Assembly: GCA_903891475.1 (NCBI GenBank)
Contig: CAITEP010000043.1
Span: forward strand, 18,589 to 82,588
Length of the DNA stretch: 64,000 bases
Source: an uncultured Mucilaginibacter sp.
GTDB lineage: Bacteria > Bacteroidota > Bacteroidia > Sphingobacteriales > Sphingobacteriaceae
Direction of reading: 5' to 3'
Shown: positions 34,575 through 42,722 of the stretch, piece by piece
Numbering within the stretch: the stretch's first letter is position 1
Layout of the letters: every line of letters starts with the position of its first letter
Notes under the pieces: model-generated
What the model was told of the DNA's origin: nothing
Databases searched by the model: none
Seen by the model: only the letters and a program-made list of their open reading frames with translations
Position numbers and translations under genes: made by a program

Positions 34575-36032
34575 TTGTCGAAAATTTATTGCTACGGCAT
34601 AAAAACAATTATTATAAACAGGACGAGCGCGTTAATTATTATCGCTCTTGTATTATCCTGTCATAAGCAGCCTATTGTAAATCAATCGCTTCCAAGCCTT
34701 CCTGAAACAAATGGTTATATCGTATCAGTCGCTTTAAACCAAAACCAGCTTGGATATACTATACCTGAAAATTTTTTAGGCTTTAGTTATGAAACAGGCA
34801 TACTCGCAAATACCAATCCTTTTTTGAATACCAACAATACCATATTAATTCAATTATTTAAAAACCTAGGGAATGGGGTTTTACGTGTTGGGGGCAATAG
34901 TAGTGATTTAATAGATTGGACAGGTAAAACACGAACTTTAAAAACAGGCCCAGATTCTTTGACTACCACCGATATTGATAATTTTTCGGCATTTGCAAAA
35001 GCCGTAGGTTGGCCTGTAATATTTGGACTTAATCTTGGAAAGTATAGCCCTTCAATAGTTGCAAACGAAGCTTCTTACGTAAGCAATAGCCTCCAAAATA
35101 ATTTGTACAGTTTGCAATTTGGTAACGAACCCGATATTTTTTTATCAAGTAAATATCGCGCGTCTAATTATACCAATATCGAATATCAGGATGAATGGAC
35201 CAGCTATTATACAGCAGTAAAAAATGCAGTTCCCAATGTACATTTTTCCGGACCAGATATTGCCTATAACCAAGAATGGATTACCCCGTTTGAGGCTACT
35301 AAATATCAAAACTTGAGCCTTTTGGATGGGCATTATTACAGAACTGGGCCTGCAACTGATGCAACCATTAACCATCAAACAATTTTAAAAACCGACATAA
35401 AATTACTAACCTACCTAGAAACTTTAAACAAAGCCTCAAGCTTACATAACCTTCCATACCGTATTTCAGAATGTAATAGTGTTTACGGTGGCGGTAAAAC
35501 TGGTGTTAGCGATGTATTTGCTTCTGCTTTATGGTCTCTTGAGTTTATGTGGACAGTTGCCGAAAACAATGGAAAAGGGGTAAATTTTCACGGAGGTGCA
35601 GGCGGGCCCTATTCACCTATTGCTGTTGTAAATGGCATGCCAACTGCCAGACCAGAATATTATGCTATGTTGGCATTTAAATATGGTGGTATTGGTGGAA
35701 AAATTGTTCCAACCACAGTTGGTTATAGTACTTTTAATTGCAGCGCGCATGCTTGCATAAATGGTGGGATTACTTTTTTAACACTTATTAATAAAGATGC
35801 CAATAACCTATCGTTTAATATTCAAGTGAATAATCCGGTGACTAAAGTTAACATTTCCAGATTATTTGCACCATCAATTACCTCAACAACTGGAATAACC
35901 TATGCCGAACATAGCGTAAATGCAGATGGTACATTTCTAAATGCTTCAACAGAAAACTACGCTGGCGAAAACAAAACAAACCTCATTATCAATGTGGCTG
36001 CAGGCAGTGCGGCCGTTGTTATGCTTAAATAA
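34575..36032 (+). CDS. GH79-like glycoside hydrolase lipoprotein
   Basis: A 485-residue protein resembling family GH79 (beta-glucuronidase and heparanase-like). The lipobox ALVLSC places the lipidated cysteine near residue 29. The acid/base glutamate is probably in LQFGNEPD, and the nucleophile in YRISECNS. A beta-sandwich C-terminal domain ends NVAAGSAAVVMLK. The TTG at 34575 is the only start that retains the signal peptide. Position after the porin and YceI genes fits surface or periplasmic sugar use, but the substrate is unknown. Confidence 0.75.
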   Translation: MSKIYCYGIKTIIINRTSALIIIALVLSCHKQPIVNQSLPSLPETNGYIVSVALNQNQLGYTIPENFLGFSYETGILANTNPFLNTNNTILIQLFKNLGNGVLRVGGNSSDLIDWTGKTRTLKTGPDSLTTTDIDNFSAFAKAVGWPVIFGLNLGKYSPSIVANEASYVSNSLQNNLYSLQFGNEPDIFLSSKYRASNYTNIEYQDEWTSYYTAVKNAVPNVHFSGPDIAYNQEWITPFEATKYQNLSLLDGHYYRTGPATDATINHQTILKTDIKLLTYLETLNKASSLHNLPYRISECNSVYGGGKTGVSDVFASALWSLEFMWTVAENNGKGVNFHGGAGGPYSPIAVVNGMPTARPEYYAMLAFKYGGIGGKIVPTTVGYSTFNCSAHACINGGITFLTLINKDANNLSFNIQVNNPVTKVNISRLFAPSITSTTGITYAEHSVNADGTFLNASTENYAGENKTNLIINVAAGSAAVVMLK

Positions 36033-36193
36033 TATTTTGAAATATGAATTGATACTTCTTGAATCTTTATATTTTAATATTACCGCTAACTTAGGGTTTA
36101 ATTTGGTTGGTTAACATAAAAGTAACCAAAAGGTAATAATGACAACACTTTACTGCTTTTACAACCTATTGCAAAAACCTGTAACTTTACATC

Positions 36194-37258
36194 ATGAAAT
36201 TACGGTTATTGGTATTCATTAACGCGTTATCGGTAGCTTTAACCATATCGGCGGTAAATTATTATTTTCAACATAGTTGGTACTATGTGGCACTCACCTT
36301 TGTGGTAACATTATTAGCCAGCTATGCCATTTTTTATTACCTGATAGAGCGATATGTGTATTCAAAAATCAAAATAATTTACAAACTTATCCATAACCTA
36401 AAACTAGGGCGCGATTTGCGCGAAGCCATGATAGAGCAAATTGGTGCCGACCCTATTAACGCCGTAGAAAAGGAAGTTAAGGAATGGGCTCGGGAAAAGA
36501 AAAGTGAGATTGATGAACTGAGGAAGCAGGAGCAGTTTAGAAGAGACTTTTTATCAAATATATCGCATGAATTTAAGACCCCTTTGTTTGCCATACAGGG
36601 GTATATAGAGGCTATACAGGATGATGAATTTGAAGACCGTGAACTTGCGCGCGATTTTTTAGCCAAGGCATCGAAAAATGTAGATAGGCTGAGCTATTTG
36701 ATTAATGATTTAGACGAGATTTCGAAATTGGAATCGGGAGAGATACCTATCAATTTAACCAGATTTAAAATAAACGACCTAATAAAGGAGGTTTTTGAAT
36801 CGATGGAGGTAAAATCGCGCAAGCAAAACATAAAATTGGTTTTTAAACAAAAGTATGATGAACCCATTTTAGTTAATGCCGACAGGGAAAAAATACGCCA
36901 AGTTTTAGTGAATTTGATTGATAACTCACTTAAATACGGTCATGAAGGTGGCACCACTGCGGTAAGTATTTTTGAACTGCATGATCAGGTTTTGGTAGAA
37001 GTTACTGATGATGGAATTGGCATTGAAGAGAAATACCTACCCCGCCTTTTTGAAAGATTTTTCAGGACCGATTCTAGTCGTTCAAGGCAAATTGGGGGCT
37101 CGGGTTTGGGCTTAGCAATTGTAAAGCATATAGTAGAAGCGCACGAGCAAACCATTAATGTACGCAGTACCGAAGGTTTTGGCTCCACCTTTGGCTTTAC
37201 CCTACAAAAATCAAAACAAGGATTGCCTTTCGCAGGTATCCCGGTATTGGGCAATTAA
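36194..37258 (+). CDS. Sensor histidine kinase, orphan
   Basis: A 354-residue inner-membrane kinase. Two membrane segments near residues 5-24 and 30-50 flank a tiny external loop. The HisKA domain has the phosphorylated His125 in SNISHEFKTPL, and the ATPase domain shows DNSLKYG, DDGIGI, PRLFERFFR and GSGLGLAIVKHIVEAH. With almost no sensor domain it may respond to membrane state or to partners. It resembles PhoR-type kinases, but no response regulator is adjacent. Confidence 0.93.
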   Translation: MKLRLLVFINALSVALTISAVNYYFQHSWYYVALTFVVTLLASYAIFYYLIERYVYSKIKIIYKLIHNLKLGRDLREAMIEQIGADPINAVEKEVKEWAREKKSEIDELRKQEQFRRDFLSNISHEFKTPLFAIQGYIEAIQDDEFEDRELARDFLAKASKNVDRLSYLINDLDEISKLESGEIPINLTRFKINDLIKEVFESMEVKSRKQNIKLVFKQKYDEPILVNADREKIRQVLVNLIDNSLKYGHEGGTTAVSIFELHDQVLVEVTDDGIGIEEKYLPRLFERFFRTDSSRSRQIGGSGLGLAIVKHIVEAHEQTINVRSTEGFGSTFGFTLQKSKQGLPFAGIPVLGN

Positions 37259-37352
37259 ACTAAATCATAACACCAGATTCATGAGGGAGCCAATAGCAAT
37301 TAAACACGTATAAAAAACCGTTTAATTGCATAATTATTATTGATTAAAGTCA

Positions 37353-37384
37353 TTTGGTTTATACAGTATACATCCGTAGCTTTA
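37353..37384 (+). promoter_or_regulatory. Promoter upstream of the methyltransferase gene
   Basis: TTTG (37353-37356), a 20-bp spacer and TAGCTTTA (37377-37384) fit the Bacteroidota promoter with one mismatch in the -7 box. Transcription should begin near 37390, just before a hairpin at 37395-37438. Confidence 0.5.
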
Positions 37385-37394
37385 ATTAAACTTT

Positions 37395-37438
37395 AGGGGT
37401 TTAGGTTGATAGTTCCTATTTAAACTTCTCCCCTTTTT
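37395..37438 (+). terminator. Terminator-like hairpin in the methyltransferase leader
   Basis: AGGGG (37395-37399) can pair with CCCCT (37430-37434), with inner TTTA/TAAA pairing, followed by a run of T. It lies between the promoter and the gene at 37469, so it could attenuate transcription or end a very short RNA. The stem has large internal loops, so its stability is doubtful. Confidence 0.3.
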
Positions 37439-37468
37439 AATTAACCAATTACCCTAAATTAATAAATT

Positions 37469-38080
37469 ATGCAATACAAATTACAGCACACCTTTGGCAA
37501 AATTGATATTTATCTATTCGACCAACTTTTAAAAGGCACCTTCGAGGCAAGCGAGAAAGTGCTGGATGCTGGCTGTGGCGATGGTAGAAATCTGGTTTAT
37601 TTTTTAAACAACGGTTGCGATGTTTATGGTATTGATACCAATCCGGATGCCATTGAAGCAATAAAAGTATTATCAAAAATATTGGCGCCCGAAAATCCAA
37701 CCGAAAATTTTAGTGTGGCCAAGACCGAAGACTTGCCTTTTAGCGATGGTTATTTTGATTTGGTAATTAGCAGCGCTGTTTTACACTTTGCCGAAAGCAA
37801 AGCGCATTTTGAAAAAATGCTGTTCGAAATGTGGAGGGTATTGAAACCGGGAGGCTACTTTTTTGCCCGATTAGCCTCTGATATTGGCATCGAAAACAAG
37901 GTGGTTCAGCTTGGAAATGGACGGTATTTATTGCCCGATGAATCGGAACGCTTTTTAGTAAACGAAGATATGTTGCTAGGTTATAACCATGCCTTAAATG
38001 CCCAAATGTACGAACCCATAAAAACCACCAATGTACAAAACAGGCGCTGCATGACTACTTGGTGTTTACATAAGGCTTGA
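37469..38080 (+). CDS. Class I SAM-dependent methyltransferase
   Basis: A 203-residue methyltransferase. Motif I VLDAGCGDGRNLVYF is near residues 31-45, GIDTNPDAIEA follows, and DLPFSDGYFDLVISSAVLHF is motif IV of the UbiE/SmtA-like group. RVLKPGGYFFARL completes the fold. The substrate cannot be deduced. It stands alone behind its own promoter and a possible leader hairpin. Confidence 0.88.
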   Translation: MQYKLQHTFGKIDIYLFDQLLKGTFEASEKVLDAGCGDGRNLVYFLNNGCDVYGIDTNPDAIEAIKVLSKILAPENPTENFSVAKTEDLPFSDGYFDLVISSAVLHFAESKAHFEKMLFEMWRVLKPGGYFFARLASDIGIENKVVQLGNGRYLLPDESERFLVNEDMLLGYNHALNAQMYEPIKTTNVQNRRCMTTWCLHKA

Positions 38081-38195
38081 TGCTAGGTTATGTGATGGAT
38101 AAGCTAAGTTTTAGCGATGGAATAATATTGACATTTAAAAAATTTACAATATATTTAAGCCAAGTAAAATTGTCGTTTATTTTATTTTTATCGGT

Positions 38196-38513
38196 ATGGA
38201 CTTTTTAGCTTCGCTACAGGTTTTCATGATTTACTTCTACCTCCTGGTGATATTTTTGTTCGCTATTTGGGGATTTATTGCTGGTTCAAAACGAAGTGTA
38301 GGAAAGGTAGGTGGATTGGTTTTAGGCTTGTTTTTGAATATTGTAGGTATCATTATCATATACCTAACCAAAAAAATTGATAAAAACGCGCATATCAATT
38401 TAAAAAGCTTGTCGGCTATTGATGAGCTAAAAAAGTACAAGGAGCTGCTGGATACAGGTGCTATTACCGAGCAGGAATATAATATTCAAAAAGGCAGGAT
38501 ATTAAACCATTAA
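38196..38513 (+). CDS. SHOCT-domain membrane protein
   Basis: A 105-residue protein with two membrane segments (about residues 8-30 and 36-58) and a C-terminal SHOCT motif, LKKYKELLDTGAITEQEYN. SHOCT is a short oligomerisation-related motif found at protein ends. The first segment is followed by a Gly-Ser-Lys-rich loop (GSKRSVGKVGG). No partner is adjacent, and the function is unknown. Confidence 0.8.
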   Translation: MDFLASLQVFMIYFYLLVIFLFAIWGFIAGSKRSVGKVGGLVLGLFLNIVGIIIIYLTKKIDKNAHINLKSLSAIDELKKYKELLDTGAITEQEYNIQKGRILNH

Positions 38514-38752
38514 AAACGCATTGTATTTTTTGATAAAAGAATATTCATACTGCAATAAGTCAATTTATTTTTATTTAACCTTACCATAGCGGTTTTAATA
38601 CCGTTTAAATACCGTTTAAACTACTCTATAATCAATTTGATTTGTTAAAATAGATGTAAGTACCATTCTTTATAATTTCAATGCCCAGGCTTCATTTTCT
38701 GATTTTTATTTTTTGACAATTTTTATCACGCTTTATATTAAAAATATTGCCT

Positions 38753-38760
38753 TAAATTTG
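38753..38760 (+). promoter_or_regulatory. osmC-like promoter -7 element
   Basis: TAAATTTG matches TAnnTTTG exactly, 22 bp upstream of the ATG at 38783. No good TTTG is at 19-21 bp upstream. Confidence 0.45.
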
Positions 38761-38782
38761 ACTCTTTATTTATTAGAAATTT

Positions 38783-39184
38783 ATGGCAACTATCAAAACA
38801 ACTTATATAGGCGGTTTACGTACCGAGGCAACACATCTGCAATCAGGAACAACAATTATTACCGATGCGCCTGTTGATAACCAAGGTAAGGGTGAAGCCT
38901 TTTCACCAACGGATTTATTGGCTGCTTCATTAGGTAGTTGTATGCTTACAATAATGGGTATTGCTGCACGCACCCACGAAATTGATATGGATAATACCCA
39001 ATGCGAGATTACCAAAATTATGGCCGCCAACCCACGTCGAGTTGCCGAAGTGGTGGTTAATTTTAAATTCCCGAAAACCTACACCGAAAAAGAGCAAAAA
39101 ATATTAGAAAATGCCGCGTTAACCTGTCCGGTATTTTATAGCTTACATCCCGATTTAAAAAAGACGGTTGATTTTGGCTGGTAG
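38783..39184 (+). CDS. OsmC/Ohr family peroxide-reducing protein
   Basis: A 133-residue thiol peroxidase-fold protein. The two redox cysteines are Cys53 (SLGSCMLTIMG) and Cys115 (ALTCPVFYSLHPD), spaced as in OsmC-like proteins. These reduce organic hydroperoxides with dithiol partners. It is convergent with the bacilliredoxin-like ytxJ, 23 bp apart, so thiol-based redox genes sit side by side here. Confidence 0.9.
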   Translation: MATIKTTYIGGLRTEATHLQSGTTIITDAPVDNQGKGEAFSPTDLLAASLGSCMLTIMGIAARTHEIDMDNTQCEITKIMAANPRRVAEVVVNFKFPKTYTEKEQKILENAALTCPVFYSLHPDLKKTVDFGW

Positions 39185-39207
39185 AATAATCTGAAAATGA
39201 GCACAGA

Positions 39208-39540
39208 TTAATTGGCCAACACGCTCAATACTTCTTCAACGGTAACGTCGCCATGCGAAAGGTCGAGTATACACTCACCGTTTTCAATTAGCAATAGCTG
39301 AGGAGATTCGTGGTGAACAAAAAAGATATTAGCTACCTCACTTGAAATTTCGCGGAAAGCAATTAAATCAAGGTAATATAGAGGAAGGTCGGCCGGCAGT
39401 TGTTCCCAATCCTTTTCGAACCTACGTTTTACCATGGCGCTAATAGAGCAACGTGTACTATGCTTAAAAAGCAGACTAAGTCCTTGTTGTTCCCTAATAT
39501 CTCTAACCTGATTGACAGATTCAATTGCAATCCATTCCAT
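39208..39540 (-). CDS. ytxJ: Bacillithiol-linked monothiol bacilliredoxin-like protein
   Basis: A 110-residue thioredoxin-fold protein of the YtxJ (BrxC) type, thought to de-bacillithiolate proteins. The single active cysteine is in FKHSTRCSIS near residue 31, and the cis-proline region is HESPQLLLI. It implies bacillithiol as a low-molecular-weight thiol, though no bsh genes are in the window. It is the last of a minus-strand run with a tiny lipoprotein, ribH and a TPR gene. Confidence 0.88.
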   Translation of the reverse strand: MEWIAIESVNQVRDIREQQGLSLLFKHSTRCSISAMVKRRFEKDWEQLPADLPLYYLDLIAFREISSEVANIFFVHHESPQLLLIENGECILDLSHGDVTVEEVLSVLAN

Positions 39541-39628
39541 AAACGAAAATTTAATTTTTAAGCGACTGCAAAAAAACTAAAACTGAATGATAACCCGAAG
39601 GATTGAGCGAAAAATGACAAAAAAACTG

Positions 39629-39742
39629 TTAATTATGCCTGTAAGTATGTACACTACTGTATGCGGGGCATATTTTTTGGTTGCATGATGCTAAAGAAGT
39701 AGCTATTAAAACTATGATTGAGAAGTATATTAATTTTTTCAT
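39629..39742 (-). CDS. Tiny lipoprotein with C-P-A-Y-S motif
   Basis: A 37-residue ORF: ATG at 39740-39742, stop at 39629-39631. The basic start MKK, hydrophobic core IYFSIIVLIATS and lipobox LASC (Cys20) make a clear lipoprotein signal. The mature peptide is about 18 residues (CNQKICPAYSSVHTYRHN). CPAYS resembles CPKFS in the lipoprotein at 26926-27066. It lies between ytxJ and ribH on the same strand. Function unknown. Confidence 0.6.
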   Translation of the reverse strand: MKKLIYFSIIVLIATSLASCNQKICPAYSSVHTYRHN

Positions 39743-39773
39743 TTTCTTATTGTAGTTGCTCTTTATACGTAAA

Positions 39774-40268
39774 TTATGGGTTTAAAGTTGCATTCAGGGC
39801 AGCCATTTTTATGGCAGTTATTGCAGCTTCAACCCCTTTGTTGCCATGTTTACCGCCGGCACGGTCAATAGCTTGTTGCTGATTATCGGTGGTTAAAACA
39901 CCAAAAATTACTGGCTTGCTATACTTAATAGCCACATTACTTAACCCGTTTGCAACCGCCGAGCAAATAAAATCAAAATGTTTGGTTTCGCCTTGTATTA
40001 CGCAACCTAAACATATTACTGCATCAACATTTTTACTTTTCAATAACATGTCGGCACCAACAGTAAGCTCAAAACTACCGGGCACGGCATGTGTAAAAAT
40101 ATTCTTTACTTCGGCTCCATTTTCAACAAGGCTATTATATGCCCCTTGGTATAGCGCATTGGTAATTTCGGCATTCCACTCGGCCACAACAATGGCAAAG
40201 CTATAGGGTTTTGCCGATGGTATTTCGGTATTTGAGAAATCAGATAAATTTTTTAAATGCGTTGCCAT
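39774..40268 (-). CDS. ribH: 6,7-dimethyl-8-ribityllumazine synthase
   Basis: Condenses the ribitylamino-uracil with 3,4-dihydroxy-2-butanone phosphate, the penultimate step of riboflavin synthesis. The 164-residue protein carries VAEWNAEITNALYQGA, VPGSFELTVGAD and CLGCVIQGETKHFDF with the catalytic histidine, plus AGGKHGNKGVEAA. Members form large icosahedral or pentameric assemblies. It follows the TPR gene on the minus strand. Confidence 0.96.
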   Translation of the reverse strand: MATHLKNLSDFSNTEIPSAKPYSFAIVVAEWNAEITNALYQGAYNSLVENGAEVKNIFTHAVPGSFELTVGADMLLKSKNVDAVICLGCVIQGETKHFDFICSAVANGLSNVAIKYSKPVIFGVLTTDNQQQAIDRAGGKHGNKGVEAAITAIKMAALNATLNP

Positions 40269-40357
40269 TATAATAATTAGTTAATACAAGCTACTGGCCA
40301 GCACAATAACTAACACAAAGGGGTGCTATGATTTTATTGAAAGTTAAAAACAACCAA

Positions 40358-41038
40358 TTATAATTTGGCTTCGGCGCGGGCTATATATTCGTCGATATTT
40401 TGAGCTTGTTGTGCCTCAGGATAATCCTTTTTAATTTTATTATACTGCTCACTTGCTGACTTAAAATCATTTTTAGCTTCAAACAATAAGCCAAGCTTTT
40501 TTAAATATATAGGTGTAACAAATTTATTGTTTGATTTTTCAATAGCCTTTTCATAATAAGTTTGCGCTTCATCAAAATCCTTTAACTCAACGTAAGCATC
40601 AGCAGTACCACCTAAAGCTTCGGCAGCTACTATATTATCATCACCTCTGTAATTGGTTAAATTTTCGATGGCTTTTTTATAATCGCCTTTGTTTAAATAG
40701 GCGGTGCCTAAATAAAAATAAGCAAGGTTAGCAGCTTTGGTATTGCTATAATCATTAATAATTTTTTGGAAACCAGGGTAGCCGGCATCGCCATTAATAG
40801 CTTTATCCCACTGTTTTTTATCCCATAAATCCTGAGCAAAATATATTTGATTAGCTGCGGCTTCTTCACGTGGCCCGATATAAAACTTCTGGTAGGCAAA
40901 GTAAACAAATATCATGGCCACTATGGCACCGCCAATAAATAATAGGCTTTTTTGATTTTCACCAACAAACTTACTTGCTTTGGCAAAATCTATATTCTTT
41001 TCAGTAACAACCTGTGGTGTCTCCTCGGTTTTTGACAT
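40358..41038 (-). CDS. TPR-repeat inner-membrane protein, YfgM-like
   Basis: A 226-residue protein with one N-terminal membrane segment (about residues 32-50, LLFIGGAIVAMIFVYFAY) and at least three tetratricopeptide repeats, including ANLAYFYLGTAYLNKGDY and AEALGGTADAYVELKDFDEA. The repeats would face the periplasm, as in YfgM, a partner of the SecYEG translocon and chaperones. That role is by resemblance. A perfect -7 box is at 41061-41068. Confidence 0.8.
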   Translation of the reverse strand: MSKTEETPQVVTEKNIDFAKASKFVGENQKSLLFIGGAIVAMIFVYFAYQKFYIGPREEAAANQIYFAQDLWDKKQWDKAINGDAGYPGFQKIINDYSNTKAANLAYFYLGTAYLNKGDYKKAIENLTNYRGDDNIVAAEALGGTADAYVELKDFDEAQTYYEKAIEKSNNKFVTPIYLKKLGLLFEAKNDFKSASEQYNKIKKDYPEAQQAQNIDEYIARAEAKL

Positions 41039-41060
41039 TTTTTTTAAAAAATTAGGAATG

Positions 41061-41068
41061 CAAAGGTA
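41061..41068 (-). promoter_or_regulatory. -7 element of the TPR-ribH operon
   Basis: TACCTTTG on the minus strand is a perfect TAnnTTTG match, followed by CATTCC. Transcription should begin near 41055, leaving a leader of about 16 nt. Confidence 0.6.
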
Positions 41069-41301
41069 CTGTTTTATAATTTTTTATCAATACTATCAAC
41101 TAAAAAATTTACGTCATAAAATATATGGTATCAATAGGTTATAAATGCCTAATGCTTCCGGAACTGCTTATTGCTATAAAAATTAGTTAAATAGTTGAAT
41201 ATAAACATTTTAATAGCAAATTAAAACTATTGTCAACAAATAGAACTAAATGAATAATGGTTTTACGTATTCTTAAAATGCCAAATACAAACACTTATCA
41301 T

Positions 41302-41309
41302 TAAATTTG
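41302..41309 (+). promoter_or_regulatory. recF promoter -7 element
   Basis: TAAATTTG matches TAnnTTTG exactly, only 10 bp from the recF ATG at 41320, so the leader would be very short. Confidence 0.45.
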
Positions 41310-41319
41310 AAAAATCAAT

Positions 41320-42420
41320 ATGTATTTACAGCAACTATCTGTTATCAACTTTAAAAACTATACCGAAGCAGCAATTACACTTGCCGATGGGGTAAACGTA
41401 TTTACCGGCGATAACGGCGCTGGTAAAACCAATTTATTGGATGCAGTGCATTACCTATCGCTTTGTAAAAGTTATTTTAACCCTATTGATAGTCAGCAAA
41501 TAAAAACAGGTACCGATTTTTTTATTATTACCGGCAGCTTTAATAAAAACGGACAACAGGAAGCGGTTGCCTGTTCGGTAAAGCGGAATCAAAAAAAACA
41601 GTTTAAACGCAACAAAAAGGATTATACCCGCTTGGCCGACCATATTGGTTTGTTCCCGCTGGTAATGGTTTCGCCTTATGATATTAGTATAATTATTGAG
41701 GGAAGCGAGGAACGCAGGAAATTTATCGACAATGTAATATCTCAAACAGATAATTCATATTTGGATGAGCTGATTAATTACAACAAGGTTTTGACCAATC
41801 GTAACGCTTTATTAAAGTTGATTAGCGAAACCGGACGATATGACCCGCAATTGATGGAAGTGCTGGATGAGCAGTTGACACAATCGGGGGTGTATATTTT
41901 TGAGAAGCGTAAGGCTTTTATGAAGGCCTTTACCGAAATATTTGATACCCATTATGCCTTCATCAGCGAAAACGCCGAAAAGGTAAGTTTGGAATATGAT
42001 TCGCCCTTATTGCAGGAGGAATTTGCAGCCATATTAAAAAAGAACCTGGAAAAAGACCGTTATTTAGAACGCACCAGTTTTGGGGTACATAAGGATGATT
42101 TGCTGTTTACTATACATGGCATGCCCATGAAAAAGTTTGGCTCGCAAGGGCAGCAAAAGTCGTTTTTAATCGCGCTTAAATTGGCACAATACAGCTTTTT
42201 ATACCAACAAAATGGATTTAAACCCATTTTGTTGTTGGATGATATTTTTGATAAGTTGGATAATAAACGCGTAACCAAGCTAATGGAAATGATATCCGAC
42301 CATCATTTCGGGCAGGTTTTTATAACCGATACCCACGAGGAGCGCGTGAAAGAAGTTTTTAAAAATCTGGGTGTAGAAATACAATTATTTAAGGTAAAAG
42401 GAGGAGAGATAGATGCGTAA
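41320..42420 (+). CDS. recF: DNA replication/repair protein RecF
   Basis: An SMC-like ATPase that loads RecA with RecO and RecR at gaps. The 366-residue protein has family length. The Walker A motif is GDNGAGKT (30-37), and the Walker B region is LLLDDIFDKLD near residue 305, with the SFGQ-like ABC signature SQGQQKSFLIALKLAQ before it. It overlaps the dciA-like gene by 8 bp. This recF-dciA order is common in Bacteroidota. Confidence 0.96.
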   Translation: MYLQQLSVINFKNYTEAAITLADGVNVFTGDNGAGKTNLLDAVHYLSLCKSYFNPIDSQQIKTGTDFFIITGSFNKNGQQEAVACSVKRNQKKQFKRNKKDYTRLADHIGLFPLVMVSPYDISIIIEGSEERRKFIDNVISQTDNSYLDELINYNKVLTNRNALLKLISETGRYDPQLMEVLDEQLTQSGVYIFEKRKAFMKAFTEIFDTHYAFISENAEKVSLEYDSPLLQEEFAAILKKNLEKDRYLERTSFGVHKDDLLFTIHGMPMKKFGSQGQQKSFLIALKLAQYSFLYQQNGFKPILLLDDIFDKLDNKRVTKLMEMISDHHFGQVFITDTHEERVKEVFKNLGVEIQLFKVKGGEIDA

Positions 42421-42703
42421 AGCCAACGATAAATCAATAAAAGAAGCCATTGCTCAAATGCTGCAGGTTTATAAAATAAAACAACGGTTTGACGAAACCG
42501 CGGTTATTGCTGCTTGGCCCAATTTAGTAGGCAAGCCGGTAGCTAACCGCACCAAGGAGTTGTTTGTGCATAATAAAAAGCTCTACCTCAACATCGAATC
42601 ATCTGTAATACGGAACGAGCTAATGCTGATAAAAAGCCAAATTATTGATAAAATTAACGAAGAGGCCAAGTGGATAATGGTGGAAGAGATTGTTTTTATT
42701 TGA
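42413..42703 (+). CDS. DUF721/DciA-like protein
   Basis: A 96-residue protein of the DUF721 family. The core VIAAWPNLVGKPVANRTKEL and LNIESSVIRNELMLIKSQI matches DciA, the replicative helicase operator in bacteria lacking DnaC. It overlaps recF by 8 bp, suggesting translational coupling and a shared place in replication. The exact role of the short Bacteroidota version is inferred. Confidence 0.85.
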   Translation: MRKANDKSIKEAIAQMLQVYKIKQRFDETAVIAAWPNLVGKPVANRTKELFVHNKKLYLNIESSVIRNELMLIKSQIIDKINEEAKWIMVEEIVFI

Positions 42704-42722
42704 GAAATTGTTTGTTAAATAA

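Noticed and set aside
38713..38740. E. coli-like TTGACA plus TATATT in front of the osmC-like gene.
   Set aside because: Spacing is 15 bp and Bacteroidota sigma uses TAnnTTTG; a proper -7 box lies at 38753.
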